This document shows positions 30,880 to 36,357 of a stretch of DNA of 36,357 bases, piece after piece (the stretch's first letter is position 1; each line of letters begins with the position of its first letter). Origin of the DNA: Bacillota bacterium (GTDB lineage Bacteria; Bacillota; Clostridia; Christensenellales; UMGS416); the NCBI GenBank assembly GCA_023398815.1, contig JAEWRW010000062.1:1-36357 (forward strand), read 5' to 3'. The notes beneath the pieces are model-generated. The model worked only from the letters and a program-made list of their open reading frames with translations, was not told where the DNA came from and did not search any database. The position numbers and the translations under genes were made by a program.

Positions 30880-31092
30880 ATGGACACGCAAAGCCGCATC
30901 AGCATGGCGAAGCCCTTGGTCAGCGGGGCGCAGGGCGCGCTCTATCAGATGAAGTACGAAACCGCCTCGGAGCTGGCGATCAGCGTCCCGCAGAGCGGCA
31001 GCTGGGGGGATCTGACCTCCCGCGACTGTGGCCGCATCGGCGGTAACATCACCCGCAAGCTGGTTGAGTTGGGCAAGCAGCAGATTCAGTAA
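30880..31092 (+). CDS. Alpha/beta-type small acid-soluble spore protein
   Basis: This 70-residue protein has the two conserved SASP segments: LYQMKYETASELAIS (germination protease site region K-[YF]-E-x-A) and WGDLTSRDCGRIGGNITRKLVELGKQ (DNA-binding G-x-[ML]-[VT]). SASPs coat spore DNA and protect it against UV and heat, so the organism forms endospores or descends from spore-formers. The spacing and a Cys in the second segment are slightly unusual. AAAAGGAGGAGAACACA precedes the ATG. A forespore promoter was looked for but no clear sigma-G boxes could be fixed. Confidence 0.88.
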   Translation: MDTQSRISMAKPLVSGAQGALYQMKYETASELAISVPQSGSWGDLTSRDCGRIGGNITRKLVELGKQQIQ

Positions 31093-31112
31093 CACCAGCC
31101 ATGCCTGTGAAA

Positions 31113-31142
31113 GCCCTTCCCCACCGTGGGAAGGGCATTTTT
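31113..31142 (+). terminator. Intrinsic terminator of the spore protein gene
   Basis: A strong stem GCCCTTCCC..GGGAAGGGC (31113-31136) is followed by ATTTTTT. The 20-nt 3' part (31126-31145) is repeated exactly at 31411-31430, beyond element copy 3. Confidence 0.85.
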
Positions 31143-31145
31143 TGC
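31126..31145. repeat. 20-bp direct repeat, left of element copy 3
   Basis: GTGGGAAGGGCATTTTTTGC, the 3' arm plus U-tract of the spore protein terminator, is identical to 31411-31430. Confidence 0.9.
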
Positions 31146-31410
31146 GGCTATCGCCTTTCGCGGTTGCCGCTGTGGCGTCAGCCGCGATCAAGACAGCTTG
31201 TCAAGATGACACAGAATCATCCGGCGCGCAGGTCGCCGGACGATGTCCGGCTCTTGGCACTCATACAGTTTTCAAAAGCTACGTTTCGCCTCGGGCGGGT
31301 TTTGGCTGATATCCTTGCACCGATGGTTGGTTCCCTTCCGCCGGATGAACCGTCGGTCGGATCTTTGCCTTCATTCCCATATCAGCCTTACTGACCGATA
31401 GTCTTCCTCT
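31146..31410 (-). ncRNA. Structured RNA element copy 3 (HEARO / omega-RNA-like)
   Basis: Read on the minus strand the blocks come in the shared order: CGACGG-TTCAT-CCGGCGG hairpin, AACTGTATGAGTGCCA, a hairpin ATCGTCC/GGATGAT closing GGCGACCTGCGCGCC (31216-31244), then ACAAGC, GATCGCGGCTGACGCCACAGCGGC and CGCGAAAGGC. The middle stem pairs fully only in this orientation (it contains one G-U wobble), which favours the minus strand as the RNA strand. AACTGTATGAGTGCCA resembles the equivalent block of known IscB omega RNAs. No coding sequence is seen. Confidence 0.62.
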
Positions 31411-31430
31411 GTGGGAAGGGCATTTTTTGC
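31411..31430. repeat. 20-bp direct repeat, right of element copy 3
   Basis: This is an exact second copy of 31126-31145. Here only a weak CTTCC/GGAAG hairpin can form, because the 5' arm of the terminator was not duplicated. Confidence 0.9.
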
Positions 31431-31524
31431 TTCCTTGCGTTCACAGTGTGCTGAAAATCACAGTGCTTTATGCGCGCTGCCAGTAAAATGAACAAGCGGT
31501 GTTTTATCGGCGGCCCGTGTCTGC

Positions 31525-31530
31525 TATAAT
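31525..31530 (+). promoter_or_regulatory. Extended -10 of the DUF4364-TSCPD operon
   Basis: TGCTATAAT (31522-31530) is an extended -10 with no good -35; the ribosome site GGAAGGAGG follows almost at once, giving a very short leader. Confidence 0.6.
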
Positions 31531-31546
31531 GGTGGAAGGAGGCGCC

Positions 31547-32107
31547 ATGCGCTACAAACTGGTCACCAGCATTGCCGAAAACCGGCTCATATTGCTCTAT
31601 CTGGTGTCCAAACTGCCACTGGGGATGGACCACGATCACATCGTGCGCTTCAACCAGGAGCGGGAGTGGATGCTTTATTTTGACATGGAGCAATTCCTGG
31701 CAGAGCTCAAGGAAGACGGGCTGCTGGCGGTGCGGCAGATGGACGACCGGCGGGTCTATACGCTGACGGTCGATGGCCTCAACGTGCTGAACCTCCTCAA
31801 AAACCGCATCGCACTCAACGTGCGCAACACCATCGACGAAAGGGTGGCCGAACTGAAGGACGAACTGGAGCTGGACCTGGAGGTGACGGCGACCTATGGG
31901 CAGACCGCTGCCGGTGAATACCCGGTGAAGCTGCGGCTGACCGAGGATCTTGCGACCCTCCTGGAGCTCAACCTGACCGCCCCCTCCGCCGAGATTGCCG
32001 AGGGCGTATGCCGGCGCTTCCGTCAGGAGGCCACCGTGCTCTACGCCCAGATTCTGGCCCGGCTGACCCGGGACGAATACGAGGAAACGGAAGAAACAAC
32101 GCTATGA
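31547..32107 (+). CDS. DUF4364 family protein
   Basis: This 186-residue protein resembles the DUF4364 family of Clostridia. The N-terminal half looks like a winged helix (NRLILLYLVSKLPLG ... FLAELKEDGLLAVRQMDDRRVYTLTVDGLNVLNLL), so a transcription-regulator-like role is plausible. The acidic C-terminal half (VTATYGQTAAGEYPVKLRLTEDLATLLELNL) has alternating strands and helices. GGAAGGAGGCGCC precedes the ATG; 16 further in-frame codons upstream would cover the promoter. The stop overlaps the TSCPD gene as ATGA. Confidence 0.85.
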   Translation: MRYKLVTSIAENRLILLYLVSKLPLGMDHDHIVRFNQEREWMLYFDMEQFLAELKEDGLLAVRQMDDRRVYTLTVDGLNVLNLLKNRIALNVRNTIDERVAELKDELELDLEVTATYGQTAAGEYPVKLRLTEDLATLLELNLTAPSAEIAEGVCRRFRQEATVLYAQILARLTRDEYEETEETTL

Positions 32108-32370
32108 CTGAAAAGATTGTATACAAGACCAAGGGCACCTGCTCCTCCCGCATCACGGTGGAGGTGGAGGATGGTGTCATCCGCGCCTGCGCTTTCGACC
32201 GGGGCTGCAGCGGCAACCTGTCGGGGCTTTCCCGCCTCATTGTGGGCCGCCCGGCCTCCGAGGTAGCCGACATGCTGGCCGGCATCCAGTGCCAGAACGG
32301 CACCTCCTGCCCCGACCAGCTGGCCAAGGCCCTGCGCCAGCACCTCGCCGCCACCGGCGAAGGCAAGTAA
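32104..32370 (+). CDS. TSCPD domain-containing protein (TIGR03905 type)
   Basis: This 88-residue protein ends its core with the name-giving GTSCPDQLAKAL and has conserved cysteines (CSSR, RGCSGNLSGLSRL, QCQNGTSC). Stand-alone TSCPD proteins are related to a C-terminal module of vitamin B12-dependent ribonucleotide reductases and to NrdD-like helpers; function is not established. It is translationally coupled to DUF4364. Confidence 0.88.
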   Translation: MTEKIVYKTKGTCSSRITVEVEDGVIRACAFDRGCSGNLSGLSRLIVGRPASEVADMLAGIQCQNGTSCPDQLAKALRQHLAATGEGK

Positions 32371-32396
32371 CCCCCCAGTTCCATGAACATTCTGAC

Positions 32397-32425
32397 AGGG
32401 CCGTCCCACGGGCGGCCTTGTTTGT
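32397..32425 (+). terminator. Terminator of the DUF4364-TSCPD operon
   Basis: GGCCGtCC/GGgCGGCC forms a strong stem followed by TTGTTTGT, about 30 bp after the TSCPD stop. Confidence 0.7.
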
Positions 32426-32463
32426 GCCCCCACGCCTGGTGCGGAACCAACTGGCACACAAAC

Positions 32464-32488
32464 AGAGGCCGCCCTTTGGGCGGCCTCT
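32464..32488. repeat. Terminator-like hairpin flanking element copy 2, left
   Basis: A perfect 11-bp stem with arms AGAGGCCGCCC and GGGCGGCCTCT and loop TTT, identical over all 25 bp to 32971-32995. Confidence 0.9.
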
Positions 32489-32970
32489 CAGAGTGTTTAC
32501 AAACCTCTTGAATGAGCAGAGGGAGATGAACCTCCCGCCGATTCATTCGGTGGGAGGAAAGACAGGGTCAGCGCGAGCAGGAGAAAAAGCCCGCCCGCAG
32601 GCGCAACGTTCCTAAGAAACCCGCATGAGAGCTGCAATTTGTGATCGGTCCATCGCATTGCTGTGCAATGCTCGCGTTGCTCTCAACGATTCCAAAGAAT
32701 CGTCTGCCGCAACGCGGGACTAAGAGTCGGCGACATGTGCGGCGAATCGGACGCGCATGGATGCATGTTCAACCGTCACGCCGTGAAGGCATTGCAGCGC
32801 AATGCCTTAGCGCCAGGAGGGCGCGTAAGGCGTGAACGGCGATCTGGCCATAACAAGAACAAGCTGTTTGAATCGCGGCTGTCGCCACAGCGGCCAGGCT
32901 CATGGGCGAGCAGTGCCGGAACGGCACGACCAGCCAGACGCGAAAGGCTGTCGACTTTGTCGACAGCCTG
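32489..32970 (+). ncRNA. Structured RNA element copy 2 (HEARO / omega-RNA-like), expanded
   Basis: This 482-bp element carries the same blocks as copy 1: CCGCCGA-TTCAT-TCGGTGG hairpin (with a G-U change), GCGCAACG, CGCATGAGAGCTGC, the loop GGCGACATGTGCGGC (32729-32743), TGGCCATAACAAGAACAAGC, TTGAATCGCGGCTGTCGCCACAGCGG, CGCGAAAGGC, and the terminal hairpin at 32946-32968, identical to that of copy 1. Three extra segments are inserted at stem positions: about 32650-32726, 32749-32839 (a long stem CCGTCACGCC/GGCGTGAACGG) and 32895-32933. Each folds on itself, as expected for variable peripheral helices. No protein gene is present. Confidence 0.62.
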
Positions 32971-32995
32971 AGAGGCCGCCCTTTGGGCGGCCTCT
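32971..32995 (-). terminator. Terminator of the sigma/SIMPL operon, right flank of element copy 2
   Basis: An 11-bp stem lies 21 bp downstream of the SIMPL lipoprotein stop, identical to 32464-32488. U-tract is short. Confidence 0.65.
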
Positions 32996-33016
32996 GCGAC
33001 TACTATGGGTTTGGTT

Positions 33017-33793
33017 TCATCGAGCGATCTGAAACACCACGGTGATGGTGGCGGTCACCTCCAGCTGACCGGAGGAGACCGGCACGGATGCGCCATCCCC
33101 CGCCACGGTAGCCGCGCTCTCAGCCCGGTAGATGGGGCCGCTGCCCCCGGAGGACTCGGAGATCGTCGTGGCCTGCCCCAGCGTGACGCCGGCGGCCTGT
33201 GCCATGATGTCGGCACGGGCCTTGGCGTGCTCCATGGCCTGGGCCAGTGCCTCGTTGTAGGCGGCGGTGCGGTCTTCCACATCAAAGGAAATGCCGCCGG
33301 CCCAATTGGCCCCTGCCGCCGTGGCCGCGCCCAGCACATCGCCCGCCGTGTCCAGGTCTCGCACCTTGACACTTACGTTGTTGTTGACGGTGTAGCCGGC
33401 AATCTTGGTGCCCTTGGTGTCGTAGTTGGGGTAGATGCTGTAATCGGTGGTGGTGATGTCGGCATCGTCCACCCCCTTGGCCTTGAGGGCCGCAAACACC
33501 TTGTCCATCCCCTTGGCATTGCTGTTGCGGGCGGCACTGGCAGTGTCGTCGGTCGTCTGCACACCTACGGTGAAGGTCGCCACATTGGGCACCACCCAGA
33601 TGCTGCCCTCAGCGCTGACGGTGATGCCACCTTCGTCGGCGACAGCCTTCGCGTCGGTGGCCGTGGAGGTTGGGCTGGTGGGCACGGCCTCCTGGGTCGC
33701 CAGGGGCCGGGGTGTGGCGCACCCTGCCAGCATCGTGGCCGCCAGCAGGGCGCTGAGGGCCGGAATCCAGAGAATTCTACGCTTCGTCTTCAT
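33017..33793 (-). CDS. SIMPL domain lipoprotein
   Basis: This 258-residue protein starts MKTKRRILWIPALSALLAATMLAGC, a lipoprotein signal with lipobox LAGC. A Pro/Thr/Ala linker follows, then a SIMPL (DUF541) domain (ITVSAEGSIWVVPNVATFTVGVQTTDDTASAARNSNAKGMDKVFAALKAKGVDDADITTTDYSIYPNYD...) to the C-terminus. SIMPL proteins are exported oligomeric proteins of unclear role, some linked to envelope or oxidative stress. The ATG is chosen over a GTG three codons upstream, which is too close to AAGGAG. It is the last gene of the ECF sigma operon and a paralogue of the gene before it. Confidence 0.87.
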   Translation of the reverse strand: MKTKRRILWIPALSALLAATMLAGCATPRPLATQEAVPTSPTSTATDAKAVADEGGITVSAEGSIWVVPNVATFTVGVQTTDDTASAARNSNAKGMDKVFAALKAKGVDDADITTTDYSIYPNYDTKGTKIAGYTVNNNVSVKVRDLDTAGDVLGAATAAGANWAGGISFDVEDRTAAYNEALAQAMEHAKARADIMAQAAGVTLGQATTISESSGGSGPIYRAESAATVAGDGASVPVSSGQLEVTATITVVFQIAR

Positions 33794-33807
33794 TCTGCTC
33801 ACGCTCC

Positions 33808-34524
33808 TTACCGCAGGGTGAAGTCCACGTTGACCGTGGCCGTGATCTGCGTGGTGCCGGCAGAGAGAGAGGTCGCAGCCGTATCGGCGGCCGCCAGAGC
33901 GTACGTGCCCTTGAGGTCATAGTAGGGTTGGTAGGCACTGCTCTCGGTCATGGCCTTCACCGTGCCCAGCTCTCGCCCGGCGGCCTTGGCCAGCGTGTCG
34001 GCGCGGGTCCGGGCATCCGCGATGGCCTTGCCCAACGCCTGGTTGTAGGCGGCCTCCCGGTCATCCACACCAAAGGACAGGCCGCCCACCGAGTTGGCAC
34101 CGGCGGTCACCGCGCCATCCAGCACGGCGCTCAGTTTGTCAAGGTTGCGCACCTTCACCTGCACGGTGTTGGTGAGCTCATACCCGGTGATGGCGGTACC
34201 CGCGTCGTTGTAGCGGGGCCAAATGCTGTAATTGGTGGTCTGCACGTCCTTGTCCTCCACCCCTTGCTTCCCCAGCAGGGCGAGAACCTTGTCCATGCGG
34301 GTGTTGTTGTCAGTGCGCGCGTCGGCAAGCTTTTTGTCGCTCGATACGACCGACAGGGTGATGTAGGCCACGTCGGGCGCCAGGGTGACCGTGGCGCTGC
34401 CGCTCACGCGGATGACGTTGGCATCGGCGGTGGTGTCCGCCGCAGCCTGGGCGGGTGCGCTGCCCATCAGCAGCCCTGCGGCCAATATGACAGCGGCCAA
34501 GCCGGCTGTCCGATGTCGAAACAT
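33808..34524 (-). CDS. Secreted SIMPL domain protein
   Basis: This 238-residue protein has a signal peptide MFRHRTAGLAAVILAAGLLMGSAPAQAAA without a lipobox Cys, so it is probably released or wall-associated. The SIMPL domain starts IRVSGSATVTLAPDVAYITLSVVSSDKK and contains the conserved VQTTNYSIWPRY and GLSFGVDDREAAYNQALGKAIADARTRADTLAKAAG. It aligns along its length with the lipoprotein paralogue 14 bp downstream. AAAGGAG precedes the ATG, inside the end of the anti-sigma gene. Confidence 0.88.
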   Translation of the reverse strand: MFRHRTAGLAAVILAAGLLMGSAPAQAAADTTADANVIRVSGSATVTLAPDVAYITLSVVSSDKKLADARTDNNTRMDKVLALLGKQGVEDKDVQTTNYSIWPRYNDAGTAITGYELTNTVQVKVRNLDKLSAVLDGAVTAGANSVGGLSFGVDDREAAYNQALGKAIADARTRADTLAKAAGRELGTVKAMTESSAYQPYYDLKGTYALAAADTAATSLSAGTTQITATVNVDFTLR

Positions 34525-34526
34525 GG

Positions 34527-35393
34527 TTACTCCTTTCCGGAGCGCCTGCGTTGGGCACGGCGAACAAGGGGCAGGGCGATGACCGTAGCTAGGCCGCCCA
34601 CCACCAGCGCCGCCGCCAACCAAGGCAGCGCGCCCATGCACCAATCGATGAAGTGATTCCAGACTGTTTGCTCGCCAGACGGTGTTTCGTCGGTGGGCGT
34701 GGCATTGTCCTCCAGCGCCTCGCTCGTCGCCTCGTCATCGCCGCCCAGCACTTTTGCGGTGGCGGCACCGGTGGCGGCGTCCGCACTTTGGGCCAGGTCA
34801 TACATCTGCTCATCATCGGCAGCGGGCGCTTCGCTGGCGTCGCCGCTCTGCGCGGTGGGGGAGCTCGCCCCAAACTTGCCGCCCTGGTCGGAGGGTGGCG
34901 GCGCAACATACGCCAACCGTGGCGCTTCGCTGGTGGCTTCGACCTCGGCAGTCGCCGCGGCGCTCTCCTGTGCAACGCTGGCCGCCGATTCCATGCCGTC
35001 GGAGGCAGGTGCCATCTCGGCCTGCATCAAGTATTGCGCGCCGTCGTTGCCGCCGGTTTGACCCATGCGCAACGCGCCGCCTACCAGGATGACCCCACCC
35101 ACCAGAATGGCCGAGACCGCGGCGGCCATTGGCAGCCAGGTCGGCCGTGGGCGGCGGATGCGGGCTTTGCCCGCCTCCTCAATCAGGGCAGCGTGCAACC
35201 GCGCCGGCAGCTGCGCCGGCACATCCACCACCGGCAGGTCGCGGAGTTGCCGCAGCAGTTCGCGAACCTGCTCCAACTCCTCCTGACAGGCCGGGCACTG
35301 CGCCAGATGAGCCTCAAACCGGGCCAGCTTTTCGCCTTCCAGTTCGCCGTCTACATAAAGCGCGATATTCTGTTGTTGCTCGCACGGTTTCAT
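34527..35393 (-). CDS. Anti-sigma factor with zinc-finger (ZAS) domain and two membrane segments
   Basis: This 288-residue protein begins MKPCEQQQNIALYVDGELEG. The ZAS motif H-x3-C-x2-C (EAHLAQCPAC) lies at about 28-35, the usual sigma-binding element. A membrane helix follows at about 90-109 (WLPMAAAVSAILVGGVILVGGAL), then an extracytoplasmic Ala/Asp/Glu-rich low-complexity region (about 120-245). Unusually for the class, there is a second membrane helix at about 255-275 (LPWLAAALVVGGLATVIALPLV) with a basic tail. The second helix puts both termini inside. The gene overlaps the sigma gene by ATGA. Confidence 0.87.
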   Translation of the reverse strand: MKPCEQQQNIALYVDGELEGEKLARFEAHLAQCPACQEELEQVRELLRQLRDLPVVDVPAQLPARLHAALIEEAGKARIRRPRPTWLPMAAAVSAILVGGVILVGGALRMGQTGGNDGAQYLMQAEMAPASDGMESAASVAQESAAATAEVEATSEAPRLAYVAPPPSDQGGKFGASSPTAQSGDASEAPAADDEQMYDLAQSADAATGAATAKVLGGDDEATSEALEDNATPTDETPSGEQTVWNHFIDWCMGALPWLAAALVVGGLATVIALPLVRRAQRRRSGKE

Positions 35394-35974
35394 GTTCTGC
35401 CCCTTTCTGCCTGGTTGGACGTGGCTTCTCGGGGCAAAGTTCCATCCTGCGTCAGCAGGGCGCGCAGTTGCTCCCGCCCGCGGCTGATGCGCGAACGGAC
35501 CGTTCCCATGGGGCATTGCAAAATACTGGCAATGTCTTCGTAGGCATAGCCTTCCACATCGCGCAGCACGACGGCGGCGCGGTATTCCTCCTGCAGCTGC
35601 AAAATGGCCTGTTGGATGCTGTCGCCGGTCACGGTGCGTTCCTCAAATCCCTCACAGCCCGGCTCATGACCCACCTCGGCCAGTTGCTCCATGGAGACAA
35701 ACTTAGCACGCCGCCGACGCAGCTCGTCTGAGCAGGCGTTGACCGCGATGCGATAAAGCCATGTGCCAAAAGCGCTGTCCAGCTTGAAGCGCGGCAGCGC
35801 GCGCCAGGCTTTCAGCATGCTTTCCTGCGCCATGTCCTGGGCGTCGGCAGCGTTGCCCATCATGCGCCAGGAGATGTTGTAAATCCGTCTCAGATGCCGT
35901 TCGTAGAGCGCCTGGAACGCCTCGGCATCCCCGCCTTGCGCGCGCCGCACCAACAGCTTCTCATCCTCCGTCAT
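35390..35974 (-). CDS. ECF-type RNA polymerase sigma factor (SigW-like)
   Basis: This 194-residue protein has region 2 (YERHLRRIYNISWRMMGNAADAQDMAQESMLKAWRALPRF) and region 4 (LQEEYRAAVVLRDVEGYAYEDIASILQCPMGTVRSRISRGREQLR), the full ECF plan. The ATG reading MTEDEK stands 8 nt from AAGGAGC; an in-frame ATG 14 codons upstream lacks support. It is expressed with its anti-sigma factor and the two SIMPL proteins, which form its probable core regulon. The trigger is unknown, most likely envelope stress. Confidence 0.92.
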   Translation of the reverse strand: MTEDEKLLVRRAQGGDAEAFQALYERHLRRIYNISWRMMGNAADAQDMAQESMLKAWRALPRFKLDSAFGTWLYRIAVNACSDELRRRRAKFVSMEQLAEVGHEPGCEGFEERTVTGDSIQQAILQLQEEYRAAVVLRDVEGYAYEDIASILQCPMGTVRSRISRGREQLRALLTQDGTLPREATSNQAERGRT

Positions 35975-36019
35975 TTCTTCGCTCCTTCCGTTTCCCTGGA
36001 ATGGATCGACAGACACTTT

Positions 36020-36048
36020 ATTATACCATAATGTATTGCCGTTGTCTG
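36020..36048 (-). promoter_or_regulatory. Promoter of the ECF sigma operon
   Basis: CAGACA-N17-TATAAT on the minus strand ends 46 bp upstream of the sigma ATG. A sigma-A type -10 is clear; an ECF autoregulatory AAC...CGT pair was not evident. Confidence 0.6.
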
Positions 36049-36077
36049 TTGCGCAAACGCTGAGGTTGTGCTATCAT
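36049..36077 (+). promoter_or_regulatory. Promoter of tRNA-Leu
   Basis: TTGCGC-N17-TATCAT ends 11 bp before the mature 5' end of the tRNA. It lies back to back with the sigma operon promoter. Confidence 0.7.
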
Positions 36078-36087
36078 GAATGCACTC

Positions 36088-36173
36088 GCCGAAGTGGTGG
36101 AATGGCAGACGCGGCGGACTCAAAATCCGTTGCCCGCGAGGGCATGTGGGTTCAAGTCCCACCTTCGGCACCA
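36088..36173 (+). tRNA. tRNA-Leu(CAA), CCA encoded
   Basis: An 86-nt class II tRNA with acceptor GCCGAAG/CTTCGGC, anticodon arm GCGGA-CTCAAAA-TCCGT (anticodon CAA), a long variable arm TTGCCCGCGAGGGCA, T-arm GTGGG-TTCAAGT-CCCAC, discriminator A and encoded CCA. It decodes UUG. Confidence 0.95.
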
Positions 36174-36210
36174 AAGGAACGGCCCCCAATGCGTTGGGGG
36201 CCGTTCCTTT
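36173..36210 (+). terminator. Terminator of tRNA-Leu
   Basis: A 17-bp perfect stem starting at the last base of the CCA end (AAAGGAACGGCCCCCAA and complement) with loop TGCG. Confidence 0.75.
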
Positions 36211-36335
36211 GGTATGGTGGGTTACGCAGAACCCACCCGCAACAAACCGAACGAGCTCCAAGGTATGCAACCAGCTATGAGCTGCACCCTTGACGAGAGG
36301 CGCCGCAAAGAGGCGACCGGAGGGAGCGCGCCGGC

Positions 36336-36357
36336 TTCAAGTCCCACCTTCGGCACC
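36336..36357 (+). repeat. Partial copy of the tRNA-Leu 3' end (att-like)
   Basis: The last 22 bp of the window repeat exactly the T-loop to acceptor end of tRNA-Leu (36151-36172) and run off the edge. The sequence before it cannot form the T-stem or the rest of a tRNA, so it is not a second tRNA gene. Such a tRNA 3'-end duplication is typical of an integration site. Confidence 0.7.

Larger units (their letters stand above)
32371..33016. other. 646-bp gene-free region
   Basis: It contains the TSCPD terminator, an interrupted TTTGTG/CACAAA hairpin, structured element copy 2 and its two identical flanking hairpins. No coding sequence is supported. Confidence 0.75.

Noticed and set aside
36230..36357. 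Possible second tRNA-Leu at the right edge
   Set aside because: Only the last 22 bp match; the preceding sequence cannot form a T-stem, anticodon arm or D-arm.

Overview
The window looks like a chromosomal segment of a GC-rich, spore-forming, anaerobic member of the Clostridia, probably in or near Oscillospirales. Support comes from an alpha/beta-type small acid-soluble spore protein, a SCIFF ranthipeptide with its radical SAM maturase, a DUF4364/TSCPD gene pair, a whiA-crh pair, a 4Fe-4S aldo/keto reductase, a two-subunit class I fumarase and no respiratory genes. Exact taxonomy cannot be read from the sequence alone.

Layout. 1-3.4 kb (mostly minus): gamma carbonic anhydrase, SCIFF maturase, the SCIFF peptide (a 45-codon gene with a GTG start) and an EamA transporter. 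3.7-9.1 kb: an HtrA-like lipoprotein protease, diverging from a HMA/TauE-SafE/double-cupredoxin metal-handling fusion that is followed by an OmpR-type response regulator and histidine kinase. 9.1-10.4 kb: a GyrI-like protein and a nitroreductase. 10.6-17.6 kb (minus): a long, tightly packed probable operon of sugar phosphate isomerase/epimerase, two Gfo/Idh/MocA dehydrogenases flanking an unrecognised Cys-motif protein, fumarase alpha and beta, a GNAT and an alpha/beta hydrolase. Its promoter and a cre-like site lie upstream, next to a divergent ArsR regulator. 18.5-24.2 kb: a large leucine-rich-repeat surface protein, MotAB, and whiA-crh. 24.4-28.6 kb: aldo/keto reductase plus threonine ammonia-lyase, peptidase E, and an Ntn-type amidase with a MarR regulator. 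29-32.4 kb: tRNA-Val, a metalloprotease lipoprotein with a His-less HPr-like protein, a spore protein, and DUF4364-TSCPD. 33-36.4 kb: an ECF sigma/anti-sigma operon with two SIMPL-domain proteins, then tRNA-Leu and a partial copy of its 3' end at the window edge.

The most striking content is not protein coding. Four diverged copies of a structured element (1-239, 20838-21105, 31146-31410, 32489-32970) share a UUCAU-loop hairpin, a 15-nt conserved loop on a stem that covaries between copies, and a shared 3' domain. Sequence pieces and order resemble HEARO, the omega RNA of IscB-type nucleases, but no nuclease or transposase gene is present in the window. Two copies are bracketed by near-identical copies of a terminator-like hairpin; a third is bracketed by 20-nt copies of a terminator's 3' half; the fourth abuts a terminator and its other side lies outside the window. 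The hairpin below htrA is also duplicated around a different palindromic insert. This suggests RNA-guided-type mobile elements that settle at intrinsic terminators, with the terminator ending up on both sides.
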